Assembly: GCA_963422655.1 (NCBI GenBank)
Contig: OY730440.1
Span: forward strand, 186,001 to 250,000
DNA: 64,000 nucleotides
Origin: CATQHS01 sp963422655
GTDB lineage: Bacteria > Actinomycetota > Acidimicrobiia > Acidimicrobiales > Aldehydirespiratoraceae
Direction of reading: 5' to 3'
Position 1 is the stretch's first letter. Each line of letters starts with the position of its first letter. Positions 37,898 to 46,750 of this stretch are shown piece after piece. The translations under genes and the position numbers were made by a program. The notes below the pieces were generated by a model. It was not told the DNA's origin. It saw only the letters and a list, made by a program, of their open reading frames with translations, and did no database searches.

Positions 37898-38200
37898 TCA
37901 GATGACCACGGACCCGCTGGTGGGTAACGGAGACGACACCCCCATGAACATGAAACAGTCTCGACCTCGTTCTGCAGGATCACCAAGGTGAATGATAGCA
38001 ATAGAATCCTGAGAGTGGTGGATGCACGAAGCAAGATCAGTGCGCAAGGCAATCAACTCCATCTGATCTAGATCACAGATGAATACACTGTACTGCATAG
38101 GCCATCCGTAGGTTTTTGCTATCTTGTAGACTTTGCGAAGTCGTTTGCTGTCTCGTATGTCGTAAGCTAATAAGTACCGCTTACGACCACGTGTCATCAT
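37898..38200 (-). CDS. cas2: Cas2 endoribonuclease/adaptation protein
   Basis: Structural half of the Cas1-Cas2 integrase. The protein starts GRKRYLLAYDIRDSKRLRKVYKIAKTYG, with the ferredoxin-fold first strand and Asp14 in YDIRD, and continues WPMQYSVFICDLDQMEL, a typical Cas2 second half. At 100 residues the length is normal. It is the last gene of the cas operon: the cas4-cas1 TAA (38202-38204) ends just before the cas2 ATG. The leader and array follow directly downstream. Confidence 0.95.
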   Translation of the reverse strand: MMTRGRKRYLLAYDIRDSKRLRKVYKIAKTYGWPMQYSVFICDLDQMELIALRTDLASCIHHSQDSIAIIHLGDPAERGRDCFMFMGVSSPLPTSGSVVI

Positions 38201-38201
38201 A

Positions 38202-39851
38202 TTATCGTGTCATAAATGGTACGTATTCTGGGATTTCTCCTAATAAATATGCGGCTAACATCCTTGCTTGGACTTCCAAAACCCGGCGGTATGTAATACG
38301 GTACTGATATGTTGGATGGGTGATCTGATGATCCATCCGACGCTCATAGGCAGCGATAAATGAGCGCCTAGCTTGTTGATTCAAGCTGACACCCTGAGCT
38401 CTCTTTATTATCCCGGAAGGTCGTAGTTCGCCGTTATTTATAACATTTACGACTACCGAATCAGCTATGAGAGGCCGAAACTCTTCGGCCAGATCAAGAG
38501 CTAGAGCTGGTCGCCCGAAGCGAGGACGATGGAACATGCCAAGATACGGGTCGAAGCCGATGGCAAAGACTGTAGCGGTCAGATCCTTGGCCAGCAACGA
38601 GTATGCATAGGACAACAGGCAATTGATCGCATCACGAGGCGGTCTTCGGTTGCGACCATTGAAGTCGAATGTCCCTAATTTGTCATTTCGTAACATATCA
38701 GAAAATCGTGAGAAGTAGAGCCTGGCCGCTGTCCCTTCGATTCCTAGGAGTGATTCGACTGACTTGGCCTCCGGTGCCTGTTCGGCGAGCCCCCTCAATT
38801 GGGCCAGGATAGGTCTCACTTCTGTACGTGAGTTGCGGCTCAAAAAAGTTCGAGAATTTCTGATCTTGCCCTCTACCATTCGCTTCGCCAATGGGAGCCC
38901 GGCTTGAGCGGCAAAAGCTGCTTGCCGCCTCCGCAGTTCGACGTGCTTGGAGGGGAGTCCATGAGCAATGCCCTGGAACCAACCTCCGTATGAGAACCAG
39001 CAAACTGGGATTTCTTTGCTGAATGCGGCTCGCATCAGTTGGGAACTCAGCTGCACGTTGCCGTACACCGAGATCTGGGAGACATCGAGCATGCGGATTG
39101 CTTCTACTTGCTCGCCCTTGCGAGATACGACCACTCGGCCTTCACGGATGCCGATCTTCGTCCCCTGCTCTGTCACGTACAGTGGTCGAGCGGCAGAATC
39201 CCTGGGGGTGAGGCGACGAGGTTCGGAAGTGGTGCGACCGGTGTGCAGGTTGGTCTCATCGGGTAGACAAATCCCAACCAGAGAGCACCTGGGACATTTG
39301 GGGCTATCGACAAGGGGAGGGGGAGCCTCAGATGCTGCTGCCACCTCTCTCAACTTTGCGACCAAGCCGAGAGTTTTAGTTATGAGCTTTTCATCGAAAT
39401 CAATGGTTACTCTTTGACGCGTCTCAGCGAAGTAGATCTCTCCCTCTGTGCAGTCGTAGCCGTTGTCCTTGAGCAGGAGACCGATGGCACAGAGTTGGAC
39501 CAGTTCGGGGGACCATGCTGGTCCATGTAGAGGGGGCCGACCTCGTTTGACCTCAACCGGGATGACGGTATCATCGAATCCCTCGATGATGTCTGCTACC
39601 GCTATAAGACCGAGATTTTCGGAACCGAGCATGACGGAGCGCGCTCGGCGGACCGGATTGTCTTCGTCAGGATCACCGATCCGACCCCCGCCGGGGTCAA
39701 CATTGCGATGAACGTACAGGCCTTCCAGCGTGTCTGGGTTATGTTCGAACTGGGACTGAACCCATTCCAGATAGAAGAGACGGGGGCAGTATTCAAACTC
39801 ATTGACCATCCGGGCCGGAACCAGATTAGGTACTTCAGCTACTTCATTCAC
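38202..39851 (-). CDS. cas4-cas1: Cas4-Cas1 fusion protein
   Basis: A 549-residue fusion of Cas4 (residues ~1-200) and Cas1 (~215-549), characteristic of type I-G adaptation modules. The Cas4 half has the RecB-nuclease motif VEVKRG (Glu100, Lys102) and four Fe-S cysteines, Cys22 in EYCPR and Cys186/189/195 in CPRCSLVGIC. The Cas1 half has its metal ligands Glu372 (GIEGTAARLY), His441 (GMFHRPRFG) and Glu456 (DLAEEFRP). Cas4 trims prespacers and checks the PAM; Cas1 with Cas2 integrates them at the leader. Fusion ensures coupling. Its start overlaps the end of the upstream Cas8-like gene by 8 bp. Confidence 0.95.
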   Translation of the reverse strand: MNEVAEVPNLVPARMVNEFEYCPRLFYLEWVQSQFEHNPDTLEGLYVHRNVDPGGGRIGDPDEDNPVRRARSVMLGSENLGLIAVADIIEGFDDTVIPVEVKRGRPPLHGPAWSPELVQLCAIGLLLKDNGYDCTEGEIYFAETRQRVTIDFDEKLITKTLGLVAKLREVAAASEAPPPLVDSPKCPRCSLVGICLPDETNLHTGRTTSEPRRLTPRDSAARPLYVTEQGTKIGIREGRVVVSRKGEQVEAIRMLDVSQISVYGNVQLSSQLMRAAFSKEIPVCWFSYGGWFQGIAHGLPSKHVELRRRQAAFAAQAGLPLAKRMVEGKIRNSRTFLSRNSRTEVRPILAQLRGLAEQAPEAKSVESLLGIEGTAARLYFSRFSDMLRNDKLGTFDFNGRNRRPPRDAINCLLSYAYSLLAKDLTATVFAIGFDPYLGMFHRPRFGRPALALDLAEEFRPLIADSVVVNVINNGELRPSGIIKRAQGVSLNQQARRSFIAAYERRMDHQITHPTYQYRITYRRVLEVQARMLAAYLLGEIPEYVPFMTR

Positions 39852-40764
39852 GCGACCAGATAGTCTCCGTTGGGCCGAAGGTACCGAATCCTCCCTGGTC
39901 GGCGCGGCGGATGTTCGACTTCAGTACCCTGGCGATCGACCACGACTGGTACCAACGGGTGCGATCTCGAACTCGACTTACCGATTCCGATTCGCGGTAA
40001 GTTACCTGAGCAAGCAAGGAACTCACCGCTCCGGGGCCTGCCGGTCTGATCCACAGTGGCCAGGTATAGCTTCCGCCGGACTTCCAACCACCCGAACAGC
40101 CCATGGTGAGCGTTCTGTCCCGGCCGGCGAACACAGATAGATGACTCAGGCCGAGGACGGCCAGGGCTTCCGGTCCCGGATTGGTCAACTTCTTATCTGT
40201 AGAAGGGTTGGAAGCGACAAGGGCGTAGAGCCGATCATCAGATACATCCCACATTAGTGACGGTAGTGTGCTCACATAACCCCATGGTCCACCAAGGCCC
40301 TGAAACAGATCGTCACGTTCTACTCCGGCCAGGATCTCACAGGCCATTTTCAAAAAAAGCTGTCGACCGGCAGTGAAGTGGAGATCCGAAGGCTTGGCCT
40401 TGCCGCTGTTATCAAGGCTTCCTTCGGCGACCAAGGAGAATGCCAGGGCATCACCGGGATCATTTCGACGGGCGAGTTCTAGGTATTTTCTGATGTCGTT
40501 GGGCTTGAATTTCACATCTGTTTTTGGAGCCATTTCTGGTTTCAGAGTTGGACTTTCGAGCCACCGGGGAAATACTTTCATCGCCTGATCGACGACACGT
40601 TCAACCGTGAACTCGGCGTCGATGACCGCATGGGGAATGACATCATCGCTCCACCACAAGCGTGGCTGCTCGTCTTCACGCTCGAAGAGAATTTGCACAC
40701 CGAGAGCGGCCAGGAAGGCTAGAGGGTTGGTCCCATCGAGACCGTTGAGATGGGTACCGGTCAT
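39844..40764 (-). CDS. Cas8-like subunit of type I-G (GSU0052 / Cas3-extension type)
   Basis: A 306-residue protein directly after cas3 (4-bp overlap) and before cas4-cas1, in the position of the Cas8 large subunit of type I-G. Its N terminus, NGLDGTNPLAFLAALG, is the conserved opening of the small protein that accompanies Cas3 in many I-G loci. The C-terminal half has GLSHLSVFAGRDRT, GCSGGWKSGG and WYQSWSIARVLKS. It is much shorter than the ~700-residue Csx17 version. By position it should recognise the PAM and contact Cas3, but that is inference. No separate cas11 is present, so a small subunit might arise by internal translation here, which is untested. Confidence 0.72.
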   Translation of the reverse strand: MTGTHLNGLDGTNPLAFLAALGVQILFEREDEQPRLWWSDDVIPHAVIDAEFTVERVVDQAMKVFPRWLESPTLKPEMAPKTDVKFKPNDIRKYLELARRNDPGDALAFSLVAEGSLDNSGKAKPSDLHFTAGRQLFLKMACEILAGVERDDLFQGLGGPWGYVSTLPSLMWDVSDDRLYALVASNPSTDKKLTNPGPEALAVLGLSHLSVFAGRDRTLTMGCSGGWKSGGSYTWPLWIRPAGPGAVSSLLAQVTYRESESVSRVRDRTRWYQSWSIARVLKSNIRRADQGGFGTFGPTETIWSRE

Positions 40765-43511
40765 GAAGCCCTCTTCTCCTCAGCACTTTGGCGGTGATCG
40801 GCCAAGCGGAGAATCGTCTCCAACCATGCCAGCCCGTAGTATCCGTATCTTGATACGAGTTGCCAGAAGCGATCGGCCATTTCGAGGGCGAGGGGACTGT
40901 CTACCAGCTCGCCGGATGCCACCTTCATGGAATATCCCTCGTGATCGAACCTGAGCGTTCGAGGCGCCGGGTCTTCGACGATGGGCGGCAACGGTCGAGC
41001 GTGACCGTGATGAGTACCGACCAAATGCAGCACCAAGTCCCAGTCGTGAGCGTTCTGCCTGATCTGTGGGTTGGACTGGGCCAGCGCTACGCTTGACAAT
41101 TCGTGGCGAACCGGCGGCCAACCGCTCGGGTTGGATCGGGTGCCCGGCAGCGATTTGGCGAGCGGCTCATCAAGTGTAGCCATCTTCACCTCATCGTTAC
41201 CTACGAGCTGGGCTTGGAACCGGTCGTCCACCTTGCCCACGTCGTGAAGCCACCCAGCCAGCTTCAGATCCTCCTGGATGGCCTCCTCCAAACCGAGCCT
41301 CCGGGCAAACTCCCCAGCTCGGTGACCGACCCCGTCGAGATGGTTACGAAGCGTCACAGCGGTGCCCGTGAAGGAACTCAACTCGTCTGAACCGTCGAAG
41401 GTCCCTTCGTCGACCGCTCTCTCGCTGATGATGAAATAGGCTTCCTCGTCCCCGGTCTTACCGAGCGATTCGATGTCGAAGCCCTTTCGTAGTTTCGCGA
41501 TTGCCTCGGAAGGCCAGTCGGATAGGTTGGTGGTTTCGTCTATCCACCGGGTGATCCGATCTCGAGGAGGATCTGATTCGGGCTCGTTGCTCGGCTGAGG
41601 AGGTGTGGAGACGATACGGGGATCGAGTCGTAACGTGACTCGCCTTCCGTACTCCAGTTGAGCCATATCACCGAGATCCCCGACGGTTTCCTTTGAGTCG
41701 GGATCCCAGGTGCCACCGGTGATGCCGCCTTGCTGAGGGCTCACGACGAGAATATTGCCGGGTCGTATCTCGCTTATGTCGATCTGCTGAGGACCTTCCC
41801 GGAACCCGGCCCAGCGCACCCAGCTCGAATCGTCTTTCGTTTCATTGGTGTCAGGAACTCCGGTTTGATCACCGACCACATCTACATCGGCCACGGTGGC
41901 TTCTCTCCCGCCGGCAAGCCACGACTTGACAGCTCCTATCGGGACTTGGAGGTATTCGGCGGAACGGGGAGGAACGAGGCGCAGTGCGTCAAAGGTGTGA
42001 TCCCAGCGCCACACGACGGCTACGTCAGACTGATTAGAGCTGTCGATGCCGTGGAGGAACCACTCGATGGGAGGATCGACGACGGGTTCGGGGTTGGTCT
42101 GTACCCACGTTTGCATATGGGTCGGCAGCAACAGTGGTGCTTGCCGATGAGGTGCGGTCGAGCCGTCGGGGAAAGAGCCCAGCGACCGAGGACCGACGTC
42201 GATGGGGCCCAGTTCGGCCCGGCGCAGCAACTCGTCCCATGTCACCTTCACCGACTTTCCGTATACCGGATCAGGGTCCTTGGATTCGAGCACCGACAGA
42301 ATCCCGAGAATCCACGCTCGGGCTGGCCTGCCAGTGTGTATGAAATAGTTACCTCTGCGGTCAAGGCGGCCGAATCGTTGCTGGAGACTGTCGACCGGGG
42401 CACATTCGGTGATCAGAGCGTCGAAGCTGAAATCGGCTCCGACTTCGATGGCCTGGGTGGCGACCACTACCGTGAGTTCACTGTTGCTGCGGGATCGCTC
42501 GGGATCGACGACTCCGGATGTCTCGTCGAGCGCCTGCTTGCGGTCTAACGGGCGCATACGCCCCGTGATCAAATGAGCCCTGTAACCGGCGTCGATCAAT
42601 ACTCGGTGAGTTTCCCGGGCAGTACGGACCCTGTTCACGATCACGCCGACGCTGCCGACCTCTTCGTCCAAGCTCGATTCGATGATCTTCGCAACAGCGG
42701 ACGGGACAACTTCATGCGGGAGGAGTCGTTTGTTCTTACCGACCGGTACCAGCTCTGCTCGTTTGGCGGCTTCGACCCGGCGGCGCAGTTCTTCGGACCC
42801 GGCGAGGTCGGCATCGGTGAGAGTGAACCGTCTCGCTTCTGGTTTGCTGGGCGTGGCCGACATCTCCACCACCTGGAAGCGGCGGGGTAATGGACCTGGA
42901 TCCAAGGATGCCACCTCGGCCAGCGTTTCGGCGAAGGGCCGGCTCAGATGGACCTCGTCAAGGACGACCAGACAGTCGTTACCGGCCAGACCGGCGTGGA
43001 TCGGACGCATCCCGGGGCTCACGTTGTAACCGCGAAACAGCAGCCGCGAACCGAACTGATCAACCGTGGAGACCACGACCCAGGGCTGGTCGGGTCGGTG
43101 GGTCCATTCGTCGATGGGAATCGGCGTCCCCCCTCGTAGGGCGGCGGTACCGATCAGCTCACCGTCGCTGATCTCACCGAGTCGATCACGAACCCGACGT
43201 AGTGTGTCGGTGCCAGCCTCTTTGAGTCGTTTCCTGATCAGATCGGCTCGCTCGTAGACCTGATCGACGACTATACGGCGGTCGATTACGAAGATGACCC
43301 GCCGGGGAAACCGGTCGGGATGAGCTGCCAGCGTGAAGACCGCCGTGTCGAGAACGGCCGTCTTGCCGGTTCCAGTCGGCAGATCGATGACTTCCGGCCA
43401 AGTTCCGGCAGCCAGGATCTGGCTTGTGAGCCGCTCCTGCCACGGGAACGGAACCTGGCTGTGAACGTCTTGGAAGAACGTACTGAAATCCTCGGAGGTC
43501 AGCTCGGTCAT
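40761..43511 (-). CDS. cas3: Cas3 helicase-nuclease, helicase first and HD domain last
   Basis: Effector that unwinds and degrades DNA after Cascade binds its target. The 916-residue protein starts with the helicase: Walker A DLPTGTGKT (Lys50), DEVH box (185-188), a SAT motif (EMSATPSK), and helicase C motifs including ATQAIEVGADFSFD and QQRFGRLDRRG. The HD nuclease is C-terminal: LHDVGK (His756, Asp757), RHE (His803) and THHGH (833-837). This swapped order, compared with HD-first Cas3 of types I-E and I-C, is characteristic of type I-G. The csb2 and Cas8-like genes overlap it by 4 bp on either side, so translation is coupled. Confidence 0.94.
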   Translation of the reverse strand: MTELTSEDFSTFFQDVHSQVPFPWQERLTSQILAAGTWPEVIDLPTGTGKTAVLDTAVFTLAAHPDRFPRRVIFVIDRRIVVDQVYERADLIRKRLKEAGTDTLRRVRDRLGEISDGELIGTAALRGGTPIPIDEWTHRPDQPWVVVSTVDQFGSRLLFRGYNVSPGMRPIHAGLAGNDCLVVLDEVHLSRPFAETLAEVASLDPGPLPRRFQVVEMSATPSKPEARRFTLTDADLAGSEELRRRVEAAKRAELVPVGKNKRLLPHEVVPSAVAKIIESSLDEEVGSVGVIVNRVRTARETHRVLIDAGYRAHLITGRMRPLDRKQALDETSGVVDPERSRSNSELTVVVATQAIEVGADFSFDALITECAPVDSLQQRFGRLDRRGNYFIHTGRPARAWILGILSVLESKDPDPVYGKSVKVTWDELLRRAELGPIDVGPRSLGSFPDGSTAPHRQAPLLLPTHMQTWVQTNPEPVVDPPIEWFLHGIDSSNQSDVAVVWRWDHTFDALRLVPPRSAEYLQVPIGAVKSWLAGGREATVADVDVVGDQTGVPDTNETKDDSSWVRWAGFREGPQQIDISEIRPGNILVVSPQQGGITGGTWDPDSKETVGDLGDMAQLEYGRRVTLRLDPRIVSTPPQPSNEPESDPPRDRITRWIDETTNLSDWPSEAIAKLRKGFDIESLGKTGDEEAYFIISERAVDEGTFDGSDELSSFTGTAVTLRNHLDGVGHRAGEFARRLGLEEAIQEDLKLAGWLHDVGKVDDRFQAQLVGNDEVKMATLDEPLAKSLPGTRSNPSGWPPVRHELSSVALAQSNPQIRQNAHDWDLVLHLVGTHHGHARPLPPIVEDPAPRTLRFDHEGYSMKVASGELVDSPLALEMADRFWQLVSRYGYYGLAWLETILRLADHRQSAEEKRAS

Positions 43512-45172
43512 GACGATGCATCCTCGTCCCGGACGGGACGCATGAGCCCGAGGCCGAGGTACCGGCCGGCCCCCAGCACGAGAGGGCCGGCCACCGGGCG
43601 TTCGAAGGCAACCGATACGTGTACCAGACGGCGGGCGATCTGTTTGCCGTCGCGACCACGTTGCCGGAAGGCAGGAAACTGGTGCGCCGCTCGAACCCCT
43701 TTGACGAAGGACTCCAGCGAGATGGTCATGTCGGAGGGCTCGGGCAAGCTGACATGACGACAGGAATCCGCCACTGCCCTCTCAGCTCGAGCCCACGCCT
43801 TGGCTCGAGCTGCCGCTGTACCCGTGCCCAGGGGGCCGGGGTGGGTGGGGAGCGCGACCGGTGTGGCCGACACCCAACGTCGCGATGGTCGGCGCCAGGT
43901 CTGGAGTCGGAGAGTGTCGAGTGAGGGTGCGATGGATCCACCCAGACGTCTCATCTCGAGAACACCGGACCCGCCCAGCCTTAGCTCGAGAGGGTTCGAG
44001 TCTGCTTCTTCTTCCCACTTGCCCACGGCCCGCAACACGGCTCGCCGCGACTGATCGTCCAACGACTCCGGTATGGAGACAGCCGCACCCATGATCCGAC
44101 CGTCGGCGTGTTGGGACCCGACATAGGGGAGGAGCAAGAAACCGACATGGGGGACCGACACCGGGGTACCGTCGCGATGGTGCCCACTCAGACCATCCGG
44201 TAGAGGATCCTCGGCGTGGTGGAAGACAGCAGCCCGAAGCGTGGTGGCCAGCTCCACGGTCCGGGTGGCGGGGAAGCGCCTGGATGATCGGTTGAACTCG
44301 AAGACGACCCAGTACCCGGCTGTATCGGGCCTCAACGGCTCCCCTTCTTGATTCATCGGGTCTGGTTCCACCGGTCGATAGCGAACCGCTGTGAACGGCA
44401 GGGACCTCGGTTTGCTGGCCTGGTGTTTGGCGTATTCTTGTTCCAAAGCGGCCAACTGTCCACGACGCACCGAACGCAATACCTCACCGACCTGCCCTGG
44501 CTCATTGTTCGGAGTAGGGGGGTCAGACTCAAGCCGGCATGACACGAGCGACGAGGAATGTCCCAGCCGTGTTACTCGGCTCAGTAAGCCGTCCAGAGAA
44601 AAAGCTATCGCAGGGGTGACATCGGCATCGGGCCAGACATAGGTGACGCGAGGTTCGGCCGGGGTCACCGACGGGAACTCACGGCCCTGCTTGCCCCGAA
44701 GATCGGGGAGCAGCTTTGTTGCCTCCTCCGGGTTGGTTCTTCCGGCCTCGGATACCTGGCTCGATACATCTCTGGCCTTAGCCAGCTTCTGGTCGAGTCT
44801 CTCCACTGCCTTCGTAGACTTACCGCTCGGATCCTCCGAGGCAGCATCTATCTCGTCTATGAGATGCTTGACATTTAAAGATCGTTTGTCGTACCAGCTA
44901 GTTCCGATCACAGAAGTGTCGTTGACCGGAACGAAGTGAGTGAGCACCCGGCGCGGCGCCGCCTCGGAGGCGGCAATAGCCGGGGGGTCCTGCGCCTCCA
45001 GCCATTCGAGCCCTCGGCGTTCTTCGGACATGGGGGCGTCGCTATCGGCCCAAGTGGCCACCAAGGCCGAGAACAGCCGAGCCGGATGGGGCGGCCATTC
45101 GTCCGATTTACGATCATGGTGAGCGGTGGCCACGAACCGGCCGGTGAGAAAGTTCACCTCGATGGCAAGCAT
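43508..45172 (-). CDS. csb2: Csb2, Cas5-Cas6 fusion of type I-G
   Basis: A 554-residue RAMP protein of the Csb2 (GSU0054) family, a fusion of the Cas5 role (holding the crRNA 5' handle) with the Cas6 role (cutting the repeat hairpin). It starts with the RAMP strand LAIEVNFLTGRFVATA and the typical WPPHPARLFSALVA. It ends with the glycine-rich loop GPLVLGAGRYLGLGLMRP (about 530-546), the hallmark of Cas6-like RNA-binding domains. No stand-alone cas6 exists in the locus, so this protein must process the GC-rich hairpin repeat. Its start is 3 bp after the csb1 stop and its end overlaps cas3. Confidence 0.92.
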   Translation of the reverse strand: MLAIEVNFLTGRFVATAHHDRKSDEWPPHPARLFSALVATWADSDAPMSEERRGLEWLEAQDPPAIAASEAAPRRVLTHFVPVNDTSVIGTSWYDKRSLNVKHLIDEIDAASEDPSGKSTKAVERLDQKLAKARDVSSQVSEAGRTNPEEATKLLPDLRGKQGREFPSVTPAEPRVTYVWPDADVTPAIAFSLDGLLSRVTRLGHSSSLVSCRLESDPPTPNNEPGQVGEVLRSVRRGQLAALEQEYAKHQASKPRSLPFTAVRYRPVEPDPMNQEGEPLRPDTAGYWVVFEFNRSSRRFPATRTVELATTLRAAVFHHAEDPLPDGLSGHHRDGTPVSVPHVGFLLLPYVGSQHADGRIMGAAVSIPESLDDQSRRAVLRAVGKWEEEADSNPLELRLGGSGVLEMRRLGGSIAPSLDTLRLQTWRRPSRRWVSATPVALPTHPGPLGTGTAAARAKAWARAERAVADSCRHVSLPEPSDMTISLESFVKGVRAAHQFPAFRQRGRDGKQIARRLVHVSVAFERPVAGPLVLGAGRYLGLGLMRPVRDEDASS

Positions 45173-45175
45173 GGA

Positions 45176-46423
45176 TTACTCCTTGGACTGGTCCAGTGCG
45201 GATACCTCGCGGCTGCGCTTGATCAGCTCGACCAGCTTCGGGGCCGGTACCAAACGGATCTCCTCGGTGGCCCAACCCAACCCGGCCTGGGCCGCTCGAT
45301 CGGAGGCCGCGGCCAGGATTTGCTGGGCGACCGATCGATTGACATCTACGACCTCTGGAGCCGTGCCGTCCCTACCCACCAATTCGAGGTAGGGAAGGTG
45401 TTCGGGGATGAGCAGGCAGCGTGAGCGCAAGTCGTAGTCGAGCTCGTGCTGGTAGGCGATGGCGGCCACACCGAGCGCGGCGATGGCAGTACGGGCCGCG
45501 GTTTCGGTTTCTCGGTTCTCTCCGCTGAAGCGCAGCCTCCTGAGGGTGGCCAGTGAGATAACCGTGGTCTGTACCGCCTTCGAGATGGTGACACCACCGG
45601 ACTGCGCATCGATCGAAGGGACGATGTTGCCATGGTTGATCTTGGAGGGTTGGCCGGCTTCTCCGCTAGCGCTGCCACGCGAAGCGGCCACGAGCTTGCC
45701 TTTCTTGTCCGTTTCGGCCTCGCTCTCGTCGAATGTCCACACTTGCTTCGGATCCGAGTGGTTGTAGGCCTTCTTGTCGGGGTCGAGCTTCTCGATCTGC
45801 AGGGGGTCGATACGGCTTCCTACCTTGCGGCCCACGGTCGCGTCCATACCGACGATCTCTGACACGTAAGCCCGCTGGAACTTCGAGCCCAGGCCACCCT
45901 TGGGACCGGTCGAGTCCCACATCCCGAACAGCAGTGCAGTGGGAGAGTATCGGAACAAGGCGGCGGCGTGACGGGGCGTGGCATCGGTGATGGCCTGGCC
46001 CACATCGGAAAGACGGAACAGCGTGTCATCCAGGAGGCTGTCACGGAAGATGGCATCAGCCAACCGATGCGGTGCCTCCAGCACTGTCAGTTTCCCGATG
46101 TCCTTCACGTGATCATCAACGGTGAAATCGACGTAGGGGACCGGGAAGGACAGTTCGCCCACATTCCAGCCCTCGAGCAGGGCTAGCTCGGCCCGGTTGG
46201 CCTGGGAAGCCACCGAGTCGATTAGAACCACCCGTGAAGACTTGTCTCCGACTTGGCGTTCCTCGACCGCATACTTGTGATCGGCACCGCGGTCGGCTGC
46301 GTAGGTCGGCGGGAAGACTTTGTCGCCTTCACCGCCCACCGGTTGCAGTTCCATCCGGGACCGCAGAGCCACAGCACTTCCTGACACTGCCTCCTGTAGC
46401 TTCTCGAACGTGAGCTCGGGCAT
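45176..46423 (-). CDS. csb1: Csb1, Cas7 backbone subunit of type I-G
   Basis: Cas7-family RAMP of the Csb1 (GSU0053) type, which polymerises along the crRNA spacer to form the Cascade backbone. The 415-residue protein has family features such as VLIDSVASQANRAELAL, LEAPHRLADAIFRDS, ALLFGMWDSTGPKGGLGSKFQRAYVSEIVG, and QTTVISLATLRRLRF. It is the first gene of the cas operon. A strong ribosome-binding site (GAGGAG, 6 nt before the ATG on the minus strand) precedes it, in contrast to the leaderless starts common elsewhere. The order csb1-csb2-cas3-cas8-cas4/1-cas2 runs without gaps, consistent with a single transcript. Confidence 0.93.
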   Translation of the reverse strand: MPELTFEKLQEAVSGSAVALRSRMELQPVGGEGDKVFPPTYAADRGADHKYAVEERQVGDKSSRVVLIDSVASQANRAELALLEGWNVGELSFPVPYVDFTVDDHVKDIGKLTVLEAPHRLADAIFRDSLLDDTLFRLSDVGQAITDATPRHAAALFRYSPTALLFGMWDSTGPKGGLGSKFQRAYVSEIVGMDATVGRKVGSRIDPLQIEKLDPDKKAYNHSDPKQVWTFDESEAETDKKGKLVAASRGSASGEAGQPSKINHGNIVPSIDAQSGGVTISKAVQTTVISLATLRRLRFSGENRETETAARTAIAALGVAAIAYQHELDYDLRSRCLLIPEHLPYLELVGRDGTAPEVVDVNRSVAQQILAAASDRAAQAGLGWATEEIRLVPAPKLVELIKRSREVSALDQSKE

Positions 46424-46750
46424 CTTTACTCCTCGTGTTGTGGACCATCGGCGTAGACATTCTCGGATTCAAAGAAAAGAGATTCAAGAAAGAATATCGC
46501 AGGGGTGTGACAGTCTCGGCGGTCCGTGGGGCCGGAGTGGCTCACGGGTGTCCTCGACGATGGCCGCAACCGAGGCTTGGTCGTTCATCGACGGGTGGCT
46601 CGGTTGCCGAAAGGAACCGCCGGATTCGGCCGTCATGAGCGCAGTGTCGAGGACGTTGAACTTCGGGCTCGAACCTCTGCGGGGGGTGCGTCTGGCACCC
46701 AGGGCCGAGCCCCTTCCCTTACTTTACATAACATAGATTTCCGGCGAAAG
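46424..46750. other. Divergent intergenic region upstream of the cas operon
   Basis: No convincing gene is visible in these ~327 bp. The left part must hold the cas-operon promoter on the minus strand: two TTGAAT boxes sit in an AT-rich stretch (about 46460-46500), but I cannot fix a -35/-10 pair with confidence. The right part has an AT-rich run TTTACATAACATAGAT at about 46724-46739, a candidate promoter for the divergent gene starting at 46751. An in-frame ATG at 46526 exists but lies before this AT-rich segment. Confidence 0.5.

Noticed and set aside
37711..38052. 113-codon minus-strand frame across the leader and the end of cas2
   Set aside because: Out of frame with cas2, which has clear family motifs; the rest is leader DNA.
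46526..46750. Upstream extension of the basic unknown protein from the ATG at 46526
   Set aside because: The AT-rich promoter-like run at about 46724-46739 and the lack of any protein-like pattern before 46751 favour the later GTG, though the longer form is not excluded.
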